Shown: positions 1-12,310 of the stretch, in pieces | Layout: every line of letters starts with the position of its first letter | Position numbering within the stretch: the stretch's first letter is position 1 | Source: Metallyticus violacea | Lineage: Eukaryota > Arthropoda > Insecta > Mantodea > Metallyticidae | DNA: 64,000 nucleotides | Direction: 5' to 3' | Assembly (NCBI GenBank): GCA_030762175.1 | Contig: CM060831.1 | Span: 72,791,001-72,855,000 of the forward strand | The notes under the pieces: generated by a model | What the model was told of the DNA's origin: nothing | Seen by the model: the letters and a program-made list of their open reading frames with translations, nothing else | The model's database searches: none | Translations under genes and position numbers: made by a program

Positions 1-884
1 CAATAGTTTGAAATATTACATGATAATTAATATTCCTGCAAACCTCTTATTAACTGTTCAGTAAAAATTCAATTTGCATATTTATTTCAAGGCATTTAAG
101 TAGTGGTTGTGAGTGAAAGACCCACGAAATGTATTTATATAAGTAAGAAAGTATTAAAGATCTATATTTCTTTGTAATAGCTCTGAATAAAGAAGCAAAC
201 ATTAAAGAAATGTATGAAAAACTGAAACAGAATGTTGCAGAGGTACACAGTATACTCTTTTAGGATATATAAGTAATTATAGACATAGGTAATGAGCGAG
301 GCATCATAAAAAAAGAGTATTGTAATGATGAACACAATTTAAGAATAATATATCGCTAAAAGAAAACGGCCATAGGGACATTTTTTCCTTATACCTATGA
401 GTATTTCTTCGTTGCAAGTGTTTTTATGTGTAAACATCATTTTAAAAACAATTCTGCTTATTGTTTGCATTTGAATTTGATTCCAAACTTTCCTCAATCT
501 TTCCTGTTAAAATTGCATTTCACAACATTTTGCGCAAATATAAAACTAATAGCTTAACGAAAAAAAAAAACAATAAAAACAAACAAAAAACAAAACAAAA
601 AACGTACAGTTTTAACTGAGAAATAAACTACAAAACATTGACAGAACTCTTCAATGTTCAGCCCTCCCTCCAAAAAAAAAAAAAAAAGAGGAAATTCACA
701 AATTAGCCCTTGGGGATTTTGGAATGTAAAAGAAAGTTTTATCAATGAATATAGAAACATTACTTTGGCCAAACTAATTTTTCTCAATCAGAATGTGCTT
801 TCCAGATATAGCTGCTGTTTAGTCGAGGAAATACGGCAATTCCAGTACAGAATTTTTTTAAAAACTGCAATGGATGCACAAGTG
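1..884. other. AT-rich non-coding stretch
   Basis: No gene or recognisable element is seen. It has A-rich runs near 560-600 and 672-686. The short open frames over these runs are low-complexity and not believable as genes. Confidence 0.6.
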
Positions 885-972
885 CCACCGGTTGCGACAC
901 GCTTAGTAGCCGACAAATAAAACACCGCATGAGCGGACAATGCTTATAACTAAAACAGACACTTACACCAGT
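885..972 (+). repeat. Short dispersed repeat, copy 1
   Basis: An ~85-bp segment (gcgacacgcttagtagccga ... gcggacaatgcttataact) reappears in diverged form on the same strand at 58245-58330. The shared core is a GCCGA-AAGTAAAAC block followed by GCGGACAATATTTATAACTA-like sequence. No coding content is evident. It may be a fragment of a larger unknown mobile element. Confidence 0.4.
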
Positions 973-2051
973 TTTAAGATGCAGTGATCTCGCCGAAATA
1001 AATCTAGAACTAATTAAGTGTAAAATTGTATGCACAGTAAAGGTAATGTTTTATAGTTGCTTTAAATATTAACTGCAGTCATTTTCGTATTTATCGCCGC
1101 AATTATTGTGCATTATCTGCCTATGTTGTACTAAATAAATGTATACTACATAGTTTTCAAACCATATACCAATATACCATGGATATAAGGGTTATATGCT
1201 ATACCTAATCTTAAACTACTTGCTTACTAAATTTGAATTCACAAGTAAGGAAATTTAATGACTTCACCAACTACAACATAAAATAAGCATGGGGATTTAA
1301 ATTATAAAATTATTACAGTGACTTATTTCTGTGAGCTCTCAGTAGCTCATTTAACGCAGGATATGCATTGAAATTGATTCGTCATTTAGGGAGGTTTGAA
1401 ATTTCGTTATAAAATCATTATACGATGTTTTTATTTGTTACATAATGTTCTAAATTTTACTTTGCTGCAATAAATCATATTTATATATTACTGTCTTTAA
1501 AACTGATTTGTTTTAAGGATAGAAAAACGCAGAAAACACCTTACTATACAAATCATAGATGTATACACAAATTTGGCACTTAATATTTCATATTTGGAAA
1601 TGTTTTTGAAAGCGCTTTTATGCTAATTATCTTATACTTAATGCCCATATTTAAATATGTGAATATGAATAATTTTTAATTGTACTACTAAGAGGCCCGA
1701 ATTTTGAATTGTAAGAAACAGGATCGCAATGCATAAAATGGAATTATAAGCATGTACAACATTAGAAATATCTTTCTGTGTCATTTAATTCATTACAGGT
1801 CTTCTCCACCGTTCTCCGCCATTCCACCTTCCATCCCGTTTCTTCCGCACCAACTTACAATTCAGTTAAATCTGTTAATTGAATGTTTCGTATGTCTGGT
1901 GACCTCATTCAGATTTTCTTTGGGATCCGTCCTCTTCCAGCCATTTATTAGTTTACTTTTTCATAAAAATTAATATTGCATTTGAACCTTTATCGTCCCT
2001 TACTAAAGTTTATCCTTGTTTTCAGAATGTTGCTAAAAATCGTAAGTACAG
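973..2051. other. Unannotated AT-rich stretch
   Basis: Nothing recognisable on either strand. The 73-codon frame near 1752-1973 has no family resemblance that I can see. Confidence 0.6.
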
Positions 2052-2345
2052 TTGTTGTCTGACTTCCTGACCCGTTTCTTTGCGGGACGAGACGCACAGA
2101 AGGGAAAGTGGGAGGAGACACAGGAGTCTTCTGCGCATGTGCTGCTGTGTACTACACTTCTAAACATCGCCCGGATTTTGTCCGAGATTAATCCTTGTGA
2201 AGGTATGTAAGAATTTCACGCTTCGTCATTGTTTTCAGCACGGTAATACAGCACCGTATCACCTTGAGAGAGAGAGGGTCCGAGAAGACGTGGCTAGGAC
2301 ATTCTAAGCACTAGGGAACTCGGGGGCCAGGATGTCAGACAACAA
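2052..2345. mobile_element. 294-bp MITE-like element with ~22-bp terminal inverted repeats
   Basis: The left end reads TTGTTGTCTGACTTCCTGAC and the right end, read on the other strand, TTGTTGTCTGACATCCTGGC. The ends match over about 22 positions with two differences and then diverge. The interior is markedly richer in G and C than its surroundings and has no open frame of note. A target-site duplication is not obvious, so superfamily is not assigned. An alternative is a regulatory island with fortuitous inverted ends, but the length of the match argues for a small non-autonomous DNA transposon. Confidence 0.55.
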
Positions 2346-3242
2346 TTATAATTTTGGTGCTACTACTGATTCTTAACTCCCATGTTTCTGCCCCGCAAGA
2401 TATTGTACTTAATATAAAACTGAAATGTGATATTTTAGTTTTAGAATTAGCGTTTACCTATTTCGATTGCACAAATATTATTTGATTTCTGTTCATTTAT
2501 ATATCCTTTCATTCATTTCAAGGTAATTATTTTAATCTTAATTAATTTTTGTTCCTATCCAATTAACGTGGTTTATTTTTCCTGGGGTTATAGCATTACT
2601 TACACTTAGCCACCTCAATTTAACTTACTTATTGCAAATGCTGATAATTTCTTTTGCTTGAATGATTCTCAACAATTTAAAATGACCCACTGGATAGTGA
2701 TGAAAACACTAAAGCGCATATCTATCGAATCAAACATCTGTTTTTATTTCTTTTGTTTGTTGTGTTTATTAGAATATCGATTCATCTTATGAAAACATTT
2801 GCAAAAGAAGAAATTGTGTTTAATTTAAAACCCGGAATAAAGGTTTCAGTTTAGTAATTCAAGAGTGGAGTAATCATTTTGACACATCATTGGGGAAAGC
2901 GATCTATAAATTGTACAAATGTTTCGAGGAAAGTGAGTCTATATCGGCTGCATTTTGTCAGGTAGGTGTGGAAATAAGCTTAATATTTTACAAGGGATCT
3001 TCGAGAGACTTAAAAAAATACTAATAGTTTTATCTTGAACAAAACGTGTAAGAACTTTGGACAATTATTTCACATAAGTACATTCAAGTTCGTCTTTACA
3101 CGACCCTTTTAAATACGATCTAGGCTCCAGATTTTTTAGGTATAGTTAATTGAGTTAAGGGACGGTAATACTGAGATTTTTTTCTAAAATTATTAAAGTG
3201 ATGAAGCAGCTTTGAAATAATTTAATCAAGTCAACAGACACA
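2346..3242. other. Unannotated stretch
   Basis: AT-rich sequence with no recognised element. A short GT/GC-type simple repeat (gtgtgtgcgtgcgtgcgt) sits at about 3257-3275, at the edge of the next repeat. Confidence 0.55.
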
Positions 3243-3660
3243 ATAGCTCTGTGGGTATGTGTGTGCGTGCGTGCGTTATTCCTAAGGTGATTCTTCCTAT
3301 TTTGTCTTCTATATGTATTTTTAATGCATAATTTTTATTTGTTCTGTCATATTTTATTTTTTATTTTAATATATGTTTTATAGTTTATTGTGAAATATCT
3401 AATCTAATATCTTGTATTCAATAAAATGGACCTAGTATATTATAACAGCACGTATCAGCCATTGAACCCGTGCTGTATTGTATTGGTGGCACTGAAATAA
3501 ATACATTTCCACCACTACATGTTAGGTTTAGCAGTGATTGAATCATATCAACATAATGCGCTTCAAGGACAAGACGACCTAAACATGGTGTATATTCCGC
3601 TCTACTGTGTCCTTGTCGAAAGTGTGGCACCTCACTGACCACCGTTCGAATTGGGAACAA
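3243..3660 (-). repeat. Unknown ~420-bp dispersed repeat, copy 1 (minus)
   Basis: This segment is present again in opposite orientation at 6238-6660, roughly 85 percent alike by eye. Read on the minus strand it starts near AATTCGAACGGTGGTC, has a frame containing LGRLVLEAHYVDMIQSLLNL, and ends in an AATAAA-type signal (CACAATAAACTATAAAAC) followed by A-rich sequence and a CA-rich tail. The ending suggests the 3' part of a retroposed transcript or a LINE 3' end. The frame is broken in the second copy. Family not recognised. Confidence 0.55.
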
Positions 3661-4263
3661 CACAGAGCTATTTATCTATTGGAATATACAAAAGCATAGA
3701 AATGTACATATAAGACTAATAAATCAACTTGTTATAATCTTATGCTCGCTTCTTGGTTTTTTTATGGCAGTCTCTAGAGTGAAATACTTGGAAATTTTGA
3801 GTACATATATCATTCCAGCTGTTCAGATACACCATTACAATTTAACTTCCTTTACTTACAACGTGGTGGTGATACACTGCATAAAACAGGAACTATGCAA
3901 GACTATGTTGATTCATTGTTTTGATGGAAGAATTGTTGGAAGGTAAAGTAGCAGAAACAACTCGTGAATAATCGGATCTCACACTTACTATTTTGTTTCT
4001 GTATTAAAGATAAAGTCTACAATAATCCACAAATAATTTAGGGCTTGTAGACAGTGGCTTTACACTGTGTGAAACGTTTATATATACCAGATCGTCTTCA
4101 GAAATGTACAGATTTAGAAATATACTAATTTGAGAAAAAATGCAATAAGTAGTAACTTTATAGATATAAAGCATTCATTTATCAATCAATTCGTATTTGT
4201 GTAAGTTTATTCCAATAAGTTTTGCAATGGGTAGCGACTTTTGACTCATTCTATATATAGGAA
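3661..4263. other. Unannotated stretch
   Basis: No gene or repeat identified. The 60-codon frame at 3764-3946 shows no recognisable motif. Confidence 0.5.
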
Positions 4264-4694
4264 CAGTGAGATTACTGGAGTTGCGGGCCGGCAGAGCTCG
4301 GTTGCAGTCGCCAAAACCGCATAATGTATATACAGATAACAGTTAGTAGTTAGTTTCAGTAAAACATTATCAGTCAGCGGTAATGCTTTCGTGTGTTACT
4401 CGGTGCTTTCATTGTGTGTAATTTGTGTTCTAATTTCCCATCGATACTTATCCTCCAGTCTTAAAAACGAGATTATATCTGCGATATAAAAACGGATTCT
4501 TGCAGAGAAGTGAAAAGGCAATCTGTTCAGTAAAACTATTCGCCAACAGGAGAGAGACAGTCATTCTCAATGACAAGAAGCATGTTTTGAAGCACTATGG
4601 AAAAATGTTAGATAATATACAGTTATTTACTATGCTGGCAATGTATTGCTACTGAGGGGCATCATAATTTTAACAATATTTTTAATACAGGTTA

Positions 4695-4749
<55 letters not shown>

Positions 4750-4895
4750 GTTTAAATACAATATAGTAAAATATAAACACTAAAAGAAAAATACTGACTA
4801 GTCAGGGAACTTTATCTGCCCATTTCAGTTGGGGTGGCTGCCCTTTCCTAGTAGGCAGCCATGTTCAGATGGTACCAGCTCAAATAACTTCACAT
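4264..4895 (+). mobile_element. TA-type MITE family, copy 1
   Basis: A diverged member of a family with two clear copies at 22145-22723 (minus) and 35413-36012 (plus). The left end CAGTGAGATTACTGGAG and right end CTCAAATAACTTCACAT correspond to the family's inverted repeat CAGTGAGGTTATTTGAGC. The interior contains TGTTACTCGGTGCTTTCA and GCATTGTATT-type blocks shared with the 35-kb copy, and a broken frame including ETVILNDKKHVLKHYGK that matches the other copies. A (TTA)n tract has expanded inside it. The flanking TA is not preserved exactly. Confidence 0.6.
4695..4749. repeat. (TTA)n microsatellite
   Basis: About 18 tandem TTA units lie inside the MITE copy at 4264-4895. The corresponding place in the 35-kb copy has only an AT-rich unexpanded sequence, so the tract grew after insertion. 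Confidence 0.95.
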
Positions 4896-6237
4896 ATGTA
4901 CCACATAATCTAATTTTCTAATTTTCACCTTCCAAAACGATATTATGCATTTGATTTTATATTTATCTTTAAACACATGTTCTCAAATTCCTAGCTTAAT
5001 ACTAACATGAAATAAAATATTCGAAAGGTTTCAAGAAAGTTCACATTATTTTGAAAGTCTAAGGTTTTCAAATGCTTCTCTCTATCGCATTCCGGTCACA
5101 TTTTGCAGTGCTTCATGAGGAGTTAAAGGCTCAAGGATTACGCCGCTGTATCAGAAAATAACATCTGGATAAGCAAGTCCCAATTAACAAGATAAAGAAT
5201 GGGGCTTGGGGAGCACGGTTGTGCCTTAACCGGTCCCTCCCTCTGGGTAGCGTACAATTAAAATAAAAGACAGATGAAGTGGAAACAAAGCAAAGGACAA
5301 CCCGATGCACTCTGGGGGGAACATGTTTAGGGCGTCGTTTAATTGCATTGTTAAGTGTAATCCAATTAGTTGCCATTGTTATTTAACCTCTCAATGCGTG
5401 CGAATTAATGCGTCACTTAAAATACAACGCCATTTGTTAGCGACGGAGGGGAAATTTGGTTTTCCGGCGCAAATAGTGCGCACCTTGCACATTTTCCCAC
5501 TCGCATGTGCTCATCTCAACTCATATGGAAATCACACAAATTAAATATTATGGAATATTAATGCGAAGCAGAGATTCGTTTCAGTGGCGATCATGAACTC
5601 TGTGAAATGGAAACATTTAATTGTTTTTACCTGTGCTGTGAAGTGATTTACGTGCCAGATTTTCGTATAGCAGTCTATAGGAAGCAAAATGTATTTCAGA
5701 ATTGGGAAATATGTTGCATAGGATAAGCAATTAGGAAAATGTATACTGTCGTGAAAAATACAACCATCCCGCGTCTCCATACCATAGGTGCGAGGTAAAC
5801 TGCACATTTGGAAAGAATTGGTCTTTATTATCCAGATCATTCAAAAGTAGATAATTTAATTGTTTCTAAAGAAAATAATGATATATTTTTTCCCAAATAA
5901 TATCAAAGAAGTTCTCACTAATAATGATGCACTTGTTCAAAGATGTATGGCGAAAATGTCGACATATCACCAAGAATGTTTCCATTCATCGAGCATAGAA
6001 AGAATGTCAAGTCGAGGGCTAGAAAGAAAATAGTGGCAACGTTGTAAGGGCATTTTGTCCTCAGCATGTCTATAGAAGTGCCATAGCTGTTCAACTAACT
6101 TTCGTCACTAGTACACTATCTGTAGATGAATGAATATGAAGCGGTCGATTAATGATGCAAATGTGACTTCAATGAACAGGTGCGTGGGTTTAAGGTGAGG
6201 TGAACGTATTAAAAAAGAATGTCATTCAGATTCTACT
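4896..6237. other. Unannotated stretch with a higher-complexity island
   Basis: No coding gene is recognised. About 5130-5540 is less AT-rich and lacks repeat signatures. It holds several TTAATTG/CAATTAG-type sites of the kind bound by homeodomain proteins. It could be single-copy regulatory sequence, but nothing seen here proves function. Confidence 0.4.
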
Positions 6238-6660
6238 TTCTCAATTCGAACGGTGGTCCTGGGGTGCCATACTTTCGACAAGGATACAATAGACGGAAGA
6301 TTCACCATGTTTAGGTTGTCTTGCCCTTGAAGTGCATTATGTTGATTTGATTCAATCACTGCTAAACCTAACAAGTAGTGGAAATGTATTCATTTCAGTG
6401 CCAACAATACAGTACAGTAAAACTTCAACAGCCGCAAGGGTTCAATAGATTGTATGTGTTGTTATAATATACTAGGTCTATTTAATTAAATACTAGATAT
6501 CAGATTTGATATTTCACAATAAACTATAAAACATATATTAAAAATAAAAACAAATTAAGACAGAACAAATAAAAATAAAGGAATTATAAAAAGGAAAAAA
6601 AATAATAAAATTACAAATAGAAAAATAGAAAGAAGTCATCTTAGAAATGACACACACAAG
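6238..6660 (+). repeat. Unknown ~420-bp dispersed repeat, copy 2 (plus)
   Basis: Inverted partner of 3243-3660. It begins at TCAATTCGAACGGTGGTCC, keeps TGTTATAATATACTAGGTCT and the CACAATAAACTATAAAAC polyadenylation-like end, and finishes in an ACACACA tail. Small indels break the frame seen in copy 1. The two copies lie about 2.6 kb apart facing opposite ways. Confidence 0.55.
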
Positions 6661-6689
6661 GACCCAGACTCAATTAGTTTCCCCCACCC

Positions 6690-6960
6690 TTCCCCGATTT
6701 CCCAAATATTTTCGGACCTGAGCTATCTTATTTTCATCAAAAAGTCTATCCTCCCCTTCCATGCATGCTAACATGGCTACCTCCGTCTGTTCGATCTCTT
6801 AAAGCAGAATGGTAAATGCTTTTCCTTCCATTCTTCCGCACCTTTATATTCAGTCAGTATATGCATGCATGATACCCCCTCCTCGCAAATTGGGCCAATT
6901 CTCCGCTCATGGTAGTCTATGATCTTCATCTGCCATGTCATACAAGCCCCTGTCTAGTGA
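6690..6960 (-). mobile_element. Possible LINE C-terminal remnant
   Basis: Read on the minus strand, shifting frames give MKIIDYHERRIGPICEEG, then MHILTEYKGAEEWKEKH, then MEGEDRLFDENKIAQVRKYL. A cysteine-rich segment followed by H-I-L and an acidic/basic helix is typical of the end of LINE ORF2 proteins, after the RNase H or RT region. Stops and frameshifts are present. Only this end is visible and the family is not certain. Confidence 0.35.
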
Positions 6961-7014
6961 GTTTGGCTCCTGTTTTGCAAATTGGAGCAGTACACCAAAA
7001 CAAGAGTCAAATCA

Positions 7015-7092
7015 CTGCTGAGGGTGGATGCACAGTGAAGGAGTTGGCCGCAGAAGTCAGAACAAGCCACACTACAGTGTTGCAGTAGATCT
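7015..7092 (+). mobile_element. Mariner-like HTH trace
   Basis: The frame reads GGCTVKELAAEVRTSHTTVL before a stop. This matches the second helix-turn-helix of mariner-type transposases, where TVKELA-EVGISHTTV-like sequence is usual. No catalytic part is found next to it, so this is a small remnant. The call rests on one short motif. Confidence 0.35.
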
Positions 7093-8118
7093 CCTTCTCA
7101 AACATAAACAAAAGGTGCTTAGCTTCGAATGTTCAGTGTCTTCAAAAAATGAGACAGCTGGTGGCAAGGGGTTACAATGAAGTAATATAAAAGTCTCCAG
7201 GATTTGGAATGAATGCTTTAATTATCATGAATGTGTTGCCATCACATGTTTTCTTTCAGTCCTCTTATTACTTATGAAGATTATTCAATGTGAAGAAAGC
7301 GAAGTTCCCCTTTTATCTGGTAGCAGACGTCATTCACAATCGTAGGCTAAAGTGAAACAGCCGCTCAAAGGCTAGATTACTTATCAGAATAAATTCTATG
7401 TACGTTAACGCGCTGGCAATGGAAACAATTAAATTAAATTTCCTCAGAAAATGCGCCTGTAACAGATTTATGAACAAGCAAGAATTGACGATAAAAATGT
7501 GTTTACCGTCCAAGAAATCTACTAATGCTAATCTCCCTGTAATATGTAACAAATATCCTTATTCTTTTCTGAAAGTATGGAATAAAGGATGACAATTTAT
7601 AAGCTACAAATGCATGTAGCTCATGAATTGTTTTTATGAGATCTGCCTAACCGAAAATATCAAAGAAACTGTGACATATTCTCCTGGAATGCAGGATTCG
7701 AAATAAAAAATTGTTTAGTTTTAATACTAATGATTGTAATTTAAGAAATGTATAATTAATTTATTTGTTTTAAGTTTATAGAAAGCTGCATAATTTATTC
7801 TGGTGTTTCTTTTTTTACTAAAATGAGTTTTGTTTATATTAACTACTTGTGTAACTTTAGAGCACTTATATAATTAGGTAAATAAAGTGAATATTTATAA
7901 ATATACATACATGTATAACCTCCCTTAAATTCCGGGTTTTGCACACTGTTCTTTAATGCTCAGCGAGTGCGCCAGAGCAAATTTTAGGACAGTAAACATT
8001 TTAAAACATAAAATTAAAAATTCTTATTATATAAAACTTATTTTTATTTCTTTATTAGATTTATTTAAAGACGCTTTTTACACTCCTTGGTCATTAATGT
8101 CGCATTCAATCAGGTAAA
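7093..8118. other. Unannotated AT-rich stretch
   Basis: Only short frames without recognisable motifs. Nothing further seen. Confidence 0.55.
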
Positions 8119-8297
8119 AAAAGGCCTCATTTTCTAAGGCTTGTGGTTCTTTTATATGACTTAAATCTGCCACACGAAACCAACGGCTTTACTTCCTTTC
8201 GGAAAGAAGCTATATTTAGGTCTACTATGACCGGGTTTGAAGCCGCGATCTTGGGTCTACGAGGGAATTATGACTGCTACTAGACCACCATGGCCTC
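8119..8297 (-). mobile_element. SINE-A fragment (3' truncated)
   Basis: Read on the minus strand it begins with a tRNA-like head (ATGGTGGTCTAGTAGCAG, B-box-like GCGGCTTCAAACCC) and continues into the SINE-A body with GGAAGTAAAGCCG and AAAGAACCACAAGCC. The family tail (GTTTCACGCCCTG ... TAAATAAACCAAAT) is missing. Homologous to the full copies at 49023, 54462 and 59759. Confidence 0.75.
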
Positions 8298-11200
8298 TGC
8301 AAGATTTGGGAAATGACAGTAAATCAGTGAAACATTTTAGATATTAGTATATATCAACAACCATATACATACCATTGTTTTCTGAAACAGTGGTGAAAAA
8401 AATCACAGTATTTTCTACATAGATCATCACATCTAGCGTTAGAAATTTTCCTTGGTTTAATATATGTCAATTTATTTTTTTCTGGAAGTTATATAACATA
8501 AGATAGTTTTGCGAACATATTCAGACGAAATTTTTCCAAGCGAATCAACATTGCGAGGAAATTATTTGTCTGTGTGCTAGGAAAATGTAATCCCAAACAT
8601 TCGCACTGAAATTCAAAATCTATCTCTAGCGATAAGACAACACACATGGTAAAAGAATATGCATAACGAAACAATAGAACCTGTGGAGGGTACAGTATCT
8701 AAAATGCTATTGCTGTTATAAGAGGAATTGGAGTTAAAACAGTATAAACATGCAGTTATTTCCACATTCTTTTAACTTTGTCTTGCGGGATAAAGTACAG
8801 GGATGAATCTTTTTAAAATTGTCCAGTACCATAAATAAATACGGCAGGTACAAATGTGAAAATTCTTTTCCCTGGAAAAAATTCAACTAACGCAACCAGC
8901 ATATGGCCTCTATCAAGCTGAATTCATCAAGAAATTTCCTCCTGAGCTTGCCTTTCCAACAAAGGCTGTTTTAACAAGGTGAGAAATATAGATTTGTGCT
9001 ACTGGGACAATACTGACAACTTTGACAGTTACATGACGTAGTGGCAGCGCTCTATGAAGACTGTGCTTCAGTTATTCACCAGTGATAATGTCTTTATAAC
9101 TTGTCTTTCATAGACGGTTAAGACGGTTGCCTGAAATCATCATAAAACACGGGGAAAGACATCCATGGTGATTGCTGGAAAAAAGTGAAAAACTAGAAGC
9201 TGTTCCTGGTAAAGAGAAGAATATTATTAGTGAAAAGGGCATTACGTGAAAGGTGTCTAAATGCTGTCTTAACACTAAATCTGTCAAACAAAGGAAGGCT
9301 GGTCGAAGGAAGTTCGTCTACACCAGCATAATTCAAAACATGTCTCAGTTGCGTCAGTTAATGTAGAATGATTTTTTTTCTGAGATGAAAAATGTACTGT
9401 TTGGAAGAAAGCAGAGCTTAATATCAGAAAATCTAACACAGCACCACGTTACAGTGTGTAACAAATAATACAATATCTAAGCAGCATTGAATATTGAAAA
9501 GTATTTTACAAGAATATATCGAGACATTTTCTGTGCCTTTTTCTTCAGCGTATCTTACTTGTCTGTCTGCAAGATTGTGGATACCCCCAAGAAAAATCCT
9601 CCATCATCTGTTCCCATAAGCAAACTTCTGATACCGTAAATGTTCTGTAATAGCTTTGACGTCAATCTCAGGCTGTATGGTGGATTATATTTTACTGTAT
9701 CTGTTAATGGAATGTAGTAGCTAGTATTGAAATAAATGCTGTTACAAGGTTTTAGTTAAGTAATTAATAAAATATTTTTAATTTTCTTTTGATATGTTCC
9801 CTCATGTTTTTAATTTATTGTCTAAAAGCAAAAACATTTGTCACAAGTAATATCACCAGAGGATCTGAGATTACCTATAGATTTATCTGGAAAACTCCGA
9901 TCCTCGAGTGATATTTAATAGGACTATTTCAGGAATAAAATAAGAATTTAAATATATAACTTGGCTTACAAAATTGTAAAACATGTTTATTTGCACTTAA
10001 TCTTTTCAAGCAATAGAATGCCGATTGTCAGCAATGCAAATAGAGCAGAGAAAAATGCGGGCTTAGGACTATTTCATGAATACAATTTGAATAAAAGGGT
10101 TATATATTTTAAATTCGCGCACAGAATATTAACACTTGTTATACTTATGAGTGAGTATATATTCTATTCAGAAACCGTGAGACTGAAATGGACCAAAGTC
10201 GACTATTATAATCGCTACCGTTCGATTTTATAATACCAAACGAGAGAGAAAAAAAAAAACATTCAGTGTCTCTGTTTTTCTTTGTATTCTGTGGTTTGGA
10301 ATTCCTAACGATAAGATCAATTTGTACATTTGACGCATCACCAAAACGCTTTGAAGAACCCTCCATTTTGCGTTATGATTTGACTGTCCAATGCTTTTAT
10401 CAATAGCTTCCCACCACCTCTAGCAAAAGTAGTCAGTGATGGGTGTTCAGGAATTATATAGTGGAGGTATACACTGACCACAAGACAAGTACACGTCGCG
10501 TGATAAAATGAATTTAATAATTTTTTCTAAATAATTTCTCTCCGCAATTCGGTTGGGGTTGGTCAAAATTTGATTTTAAGATGACGTTACATTAGTGAAA
10601 TAAACTCATTATAATTCTAGTCAGGGCTTTCTTTTTTAAAATGCTAAATCTGGTAGAGCAGCTTGTAATTCCTTGCATATCCAACTTTGTTCTCGACGGC
10701 ATTACTAATCAATGCGCAGTCTTTAATGTCGTTTAATTATTACAGACATTTGCATAGTAAACACGAAGTTTACGCAAAACTGTTGACGGCAACAGCTATG
10801 ACATTTGAAATGTAAGTCCTTTACCGGACTTCTCTCTCTTTCCTGAACGCAGGATAGTTTTCCACAGCTCCTTGTGGCTAAATATAAACAGGTTGTTAGG
10901 CATAATTTTCCACTTCATCACCGTTCCTAAGTGCCACGGAAGAATCTCAAATCAAGATTTTGAGTATATTAAGAGCGGAACGGAAATGGGGCATCATCTG
11001 GGAAGGAACACGCTCACACGTTTAAAGCGGGCAGGGTATGAGAATGGGAGTGTTTCAACCCCCGTCTTTTTTTATTACAACCGGCCCAGTAAAAGAATTC
11101 ACGTGAATTATTCAGTAGCCATTAAGTACAAATCCTTGTATACATGAAACTCTCTTCTACTTTAGGTTCGCAGGATAAAGTTTTCTGTGCGAGTGTGCGC

Positions 11201-11729
11201 AGGGAGGTTGAACTACGTAAAATAAAGGAAAGAAGAAAACGGCATGAAAAAAGTAGCAAACTTTTTGATTAATTTTATTTTTGTTCCTCGCACACTTTCT
11301 CTGGGAGTAGAAAAGGATTGTGCATAAAAAATGAATGAATACTTGATCAGAACTGGCCCAGTTTAAGGGAAGCGAAAGTCACTGTTTGATCGTTACGGGG
11401 TTTAGATTTAATCACGCCGGTTTGTAGCTTGTAAAAAGCTTGCAGCTGCTGTTCTAACAATGGTATCAAGGATACAGTGGGGAAGTTCGCAAGCTTCTGC
11501 TCCATGAACCCAGAGGCCAACAAGCTAGAAGGGGAGAGAGAAAGAGAGAGAGAGAGAAACCGTATTCTCATTTTGTCATTTTTGACAGATAATATTTTGT
11601 ACATTAATCTCTGCTGCAAAAGCGGAATATGTCTAATATATAATTAAGCCAGTAAAAACATTAAAAACAATGTATGAGGCAATTGTTAGGTTACAAGTGA
11701 GGTTTGGGATGAAATAAAATAAACTCTAA
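8298..11729. other. Long unannotated stretch
   Basis: No recognisable element or gene over about 3.4 kb. The 90-91 codon frames at 9961-10233 and 10872-11147 show no family motif. About 10640-10830 and 11160-11560 are of higher complexity than the surrounding AT-rich DNA. A GA microsatellite lies at 11532-11559. Confidence 0.5.
11532..11559. repeat. (GA)n microsatellite
   Basis: Imperfect GA repeat (gggagagagaaagagagagagagagaaa). Similar short GA tracts occur at 2264-2278 and 30238-30252. Confidence 0.9.
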
Positions 11730-12310
11730 ATAAATTACAATGTGATTTCTGGAAGCGAATGCTAACGGAGGGGAGGGGAACATCGAACTATGGTGTACTA
11801 CGAGAGATGGGATGCTAGGAAGGTGCAGTCTACAGCACAATAAATGTAATTAAATACTCGCTAAAATAATTAGGACAACAAACTACTCGAAGGGCAATAT
11901 GCTTCCGGCACCGGTATTATCCACAATTGTGGGCAGCAGTTGTACAAGGGGAACTATCGAAAATCGGTTTAAACGATATTGGCAGAAGGTATTGAAACCG
12001 GGTGTGACATAGTGAAAAAGAGCCTATCTGACATAACCGGCAGGAAATAGAGACGCGATGCATGCAGATGTCATCTCTGGACCTGCAGAGCAAAATTAAT
12101 ACTAGATGGGATAAAGAGACCTATTTCATGGAGCTAGACATGAAACAGAGATCGGGAATAGCTGGAATTGACTGGGAAATTGGAAGGCACGTGAGGTTGT
12201 TGACGAAGAAGGCAGAAGGATTTGCCAATTATGCTCCGAACCGGAAGACTGGGTGTACATTTTGGCTCAGTGTACACAGACAGAATAGGATAAAATTTCT
12301 TCCGGATTCA
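11730..12310 (+). mobile_element. Decayed LINE ORF2 3' end
   Basis: Frames on the plus strand give FWKRMLTEGRGTSNYGVLRE, then WAAVVQGELSKIGLNDIG, then a 94-codon frame with DLQSKINTRWDKETYFMEL and KQRSGIAGIDWEIG. In LINE proteins the segment after the RT carries a comparable order: a region around L-G-V-S..N..V..E-L-G, a W-x-x-x-V-x-x-x-L helix, and an R-S-G-hydrophobic run ahead of the zinc knuckle. Stops separate the pieces. No RT core is seen upstream, so the copy looks 5' truncated. The call is by order of weak motifs. Confidence 0.45.
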
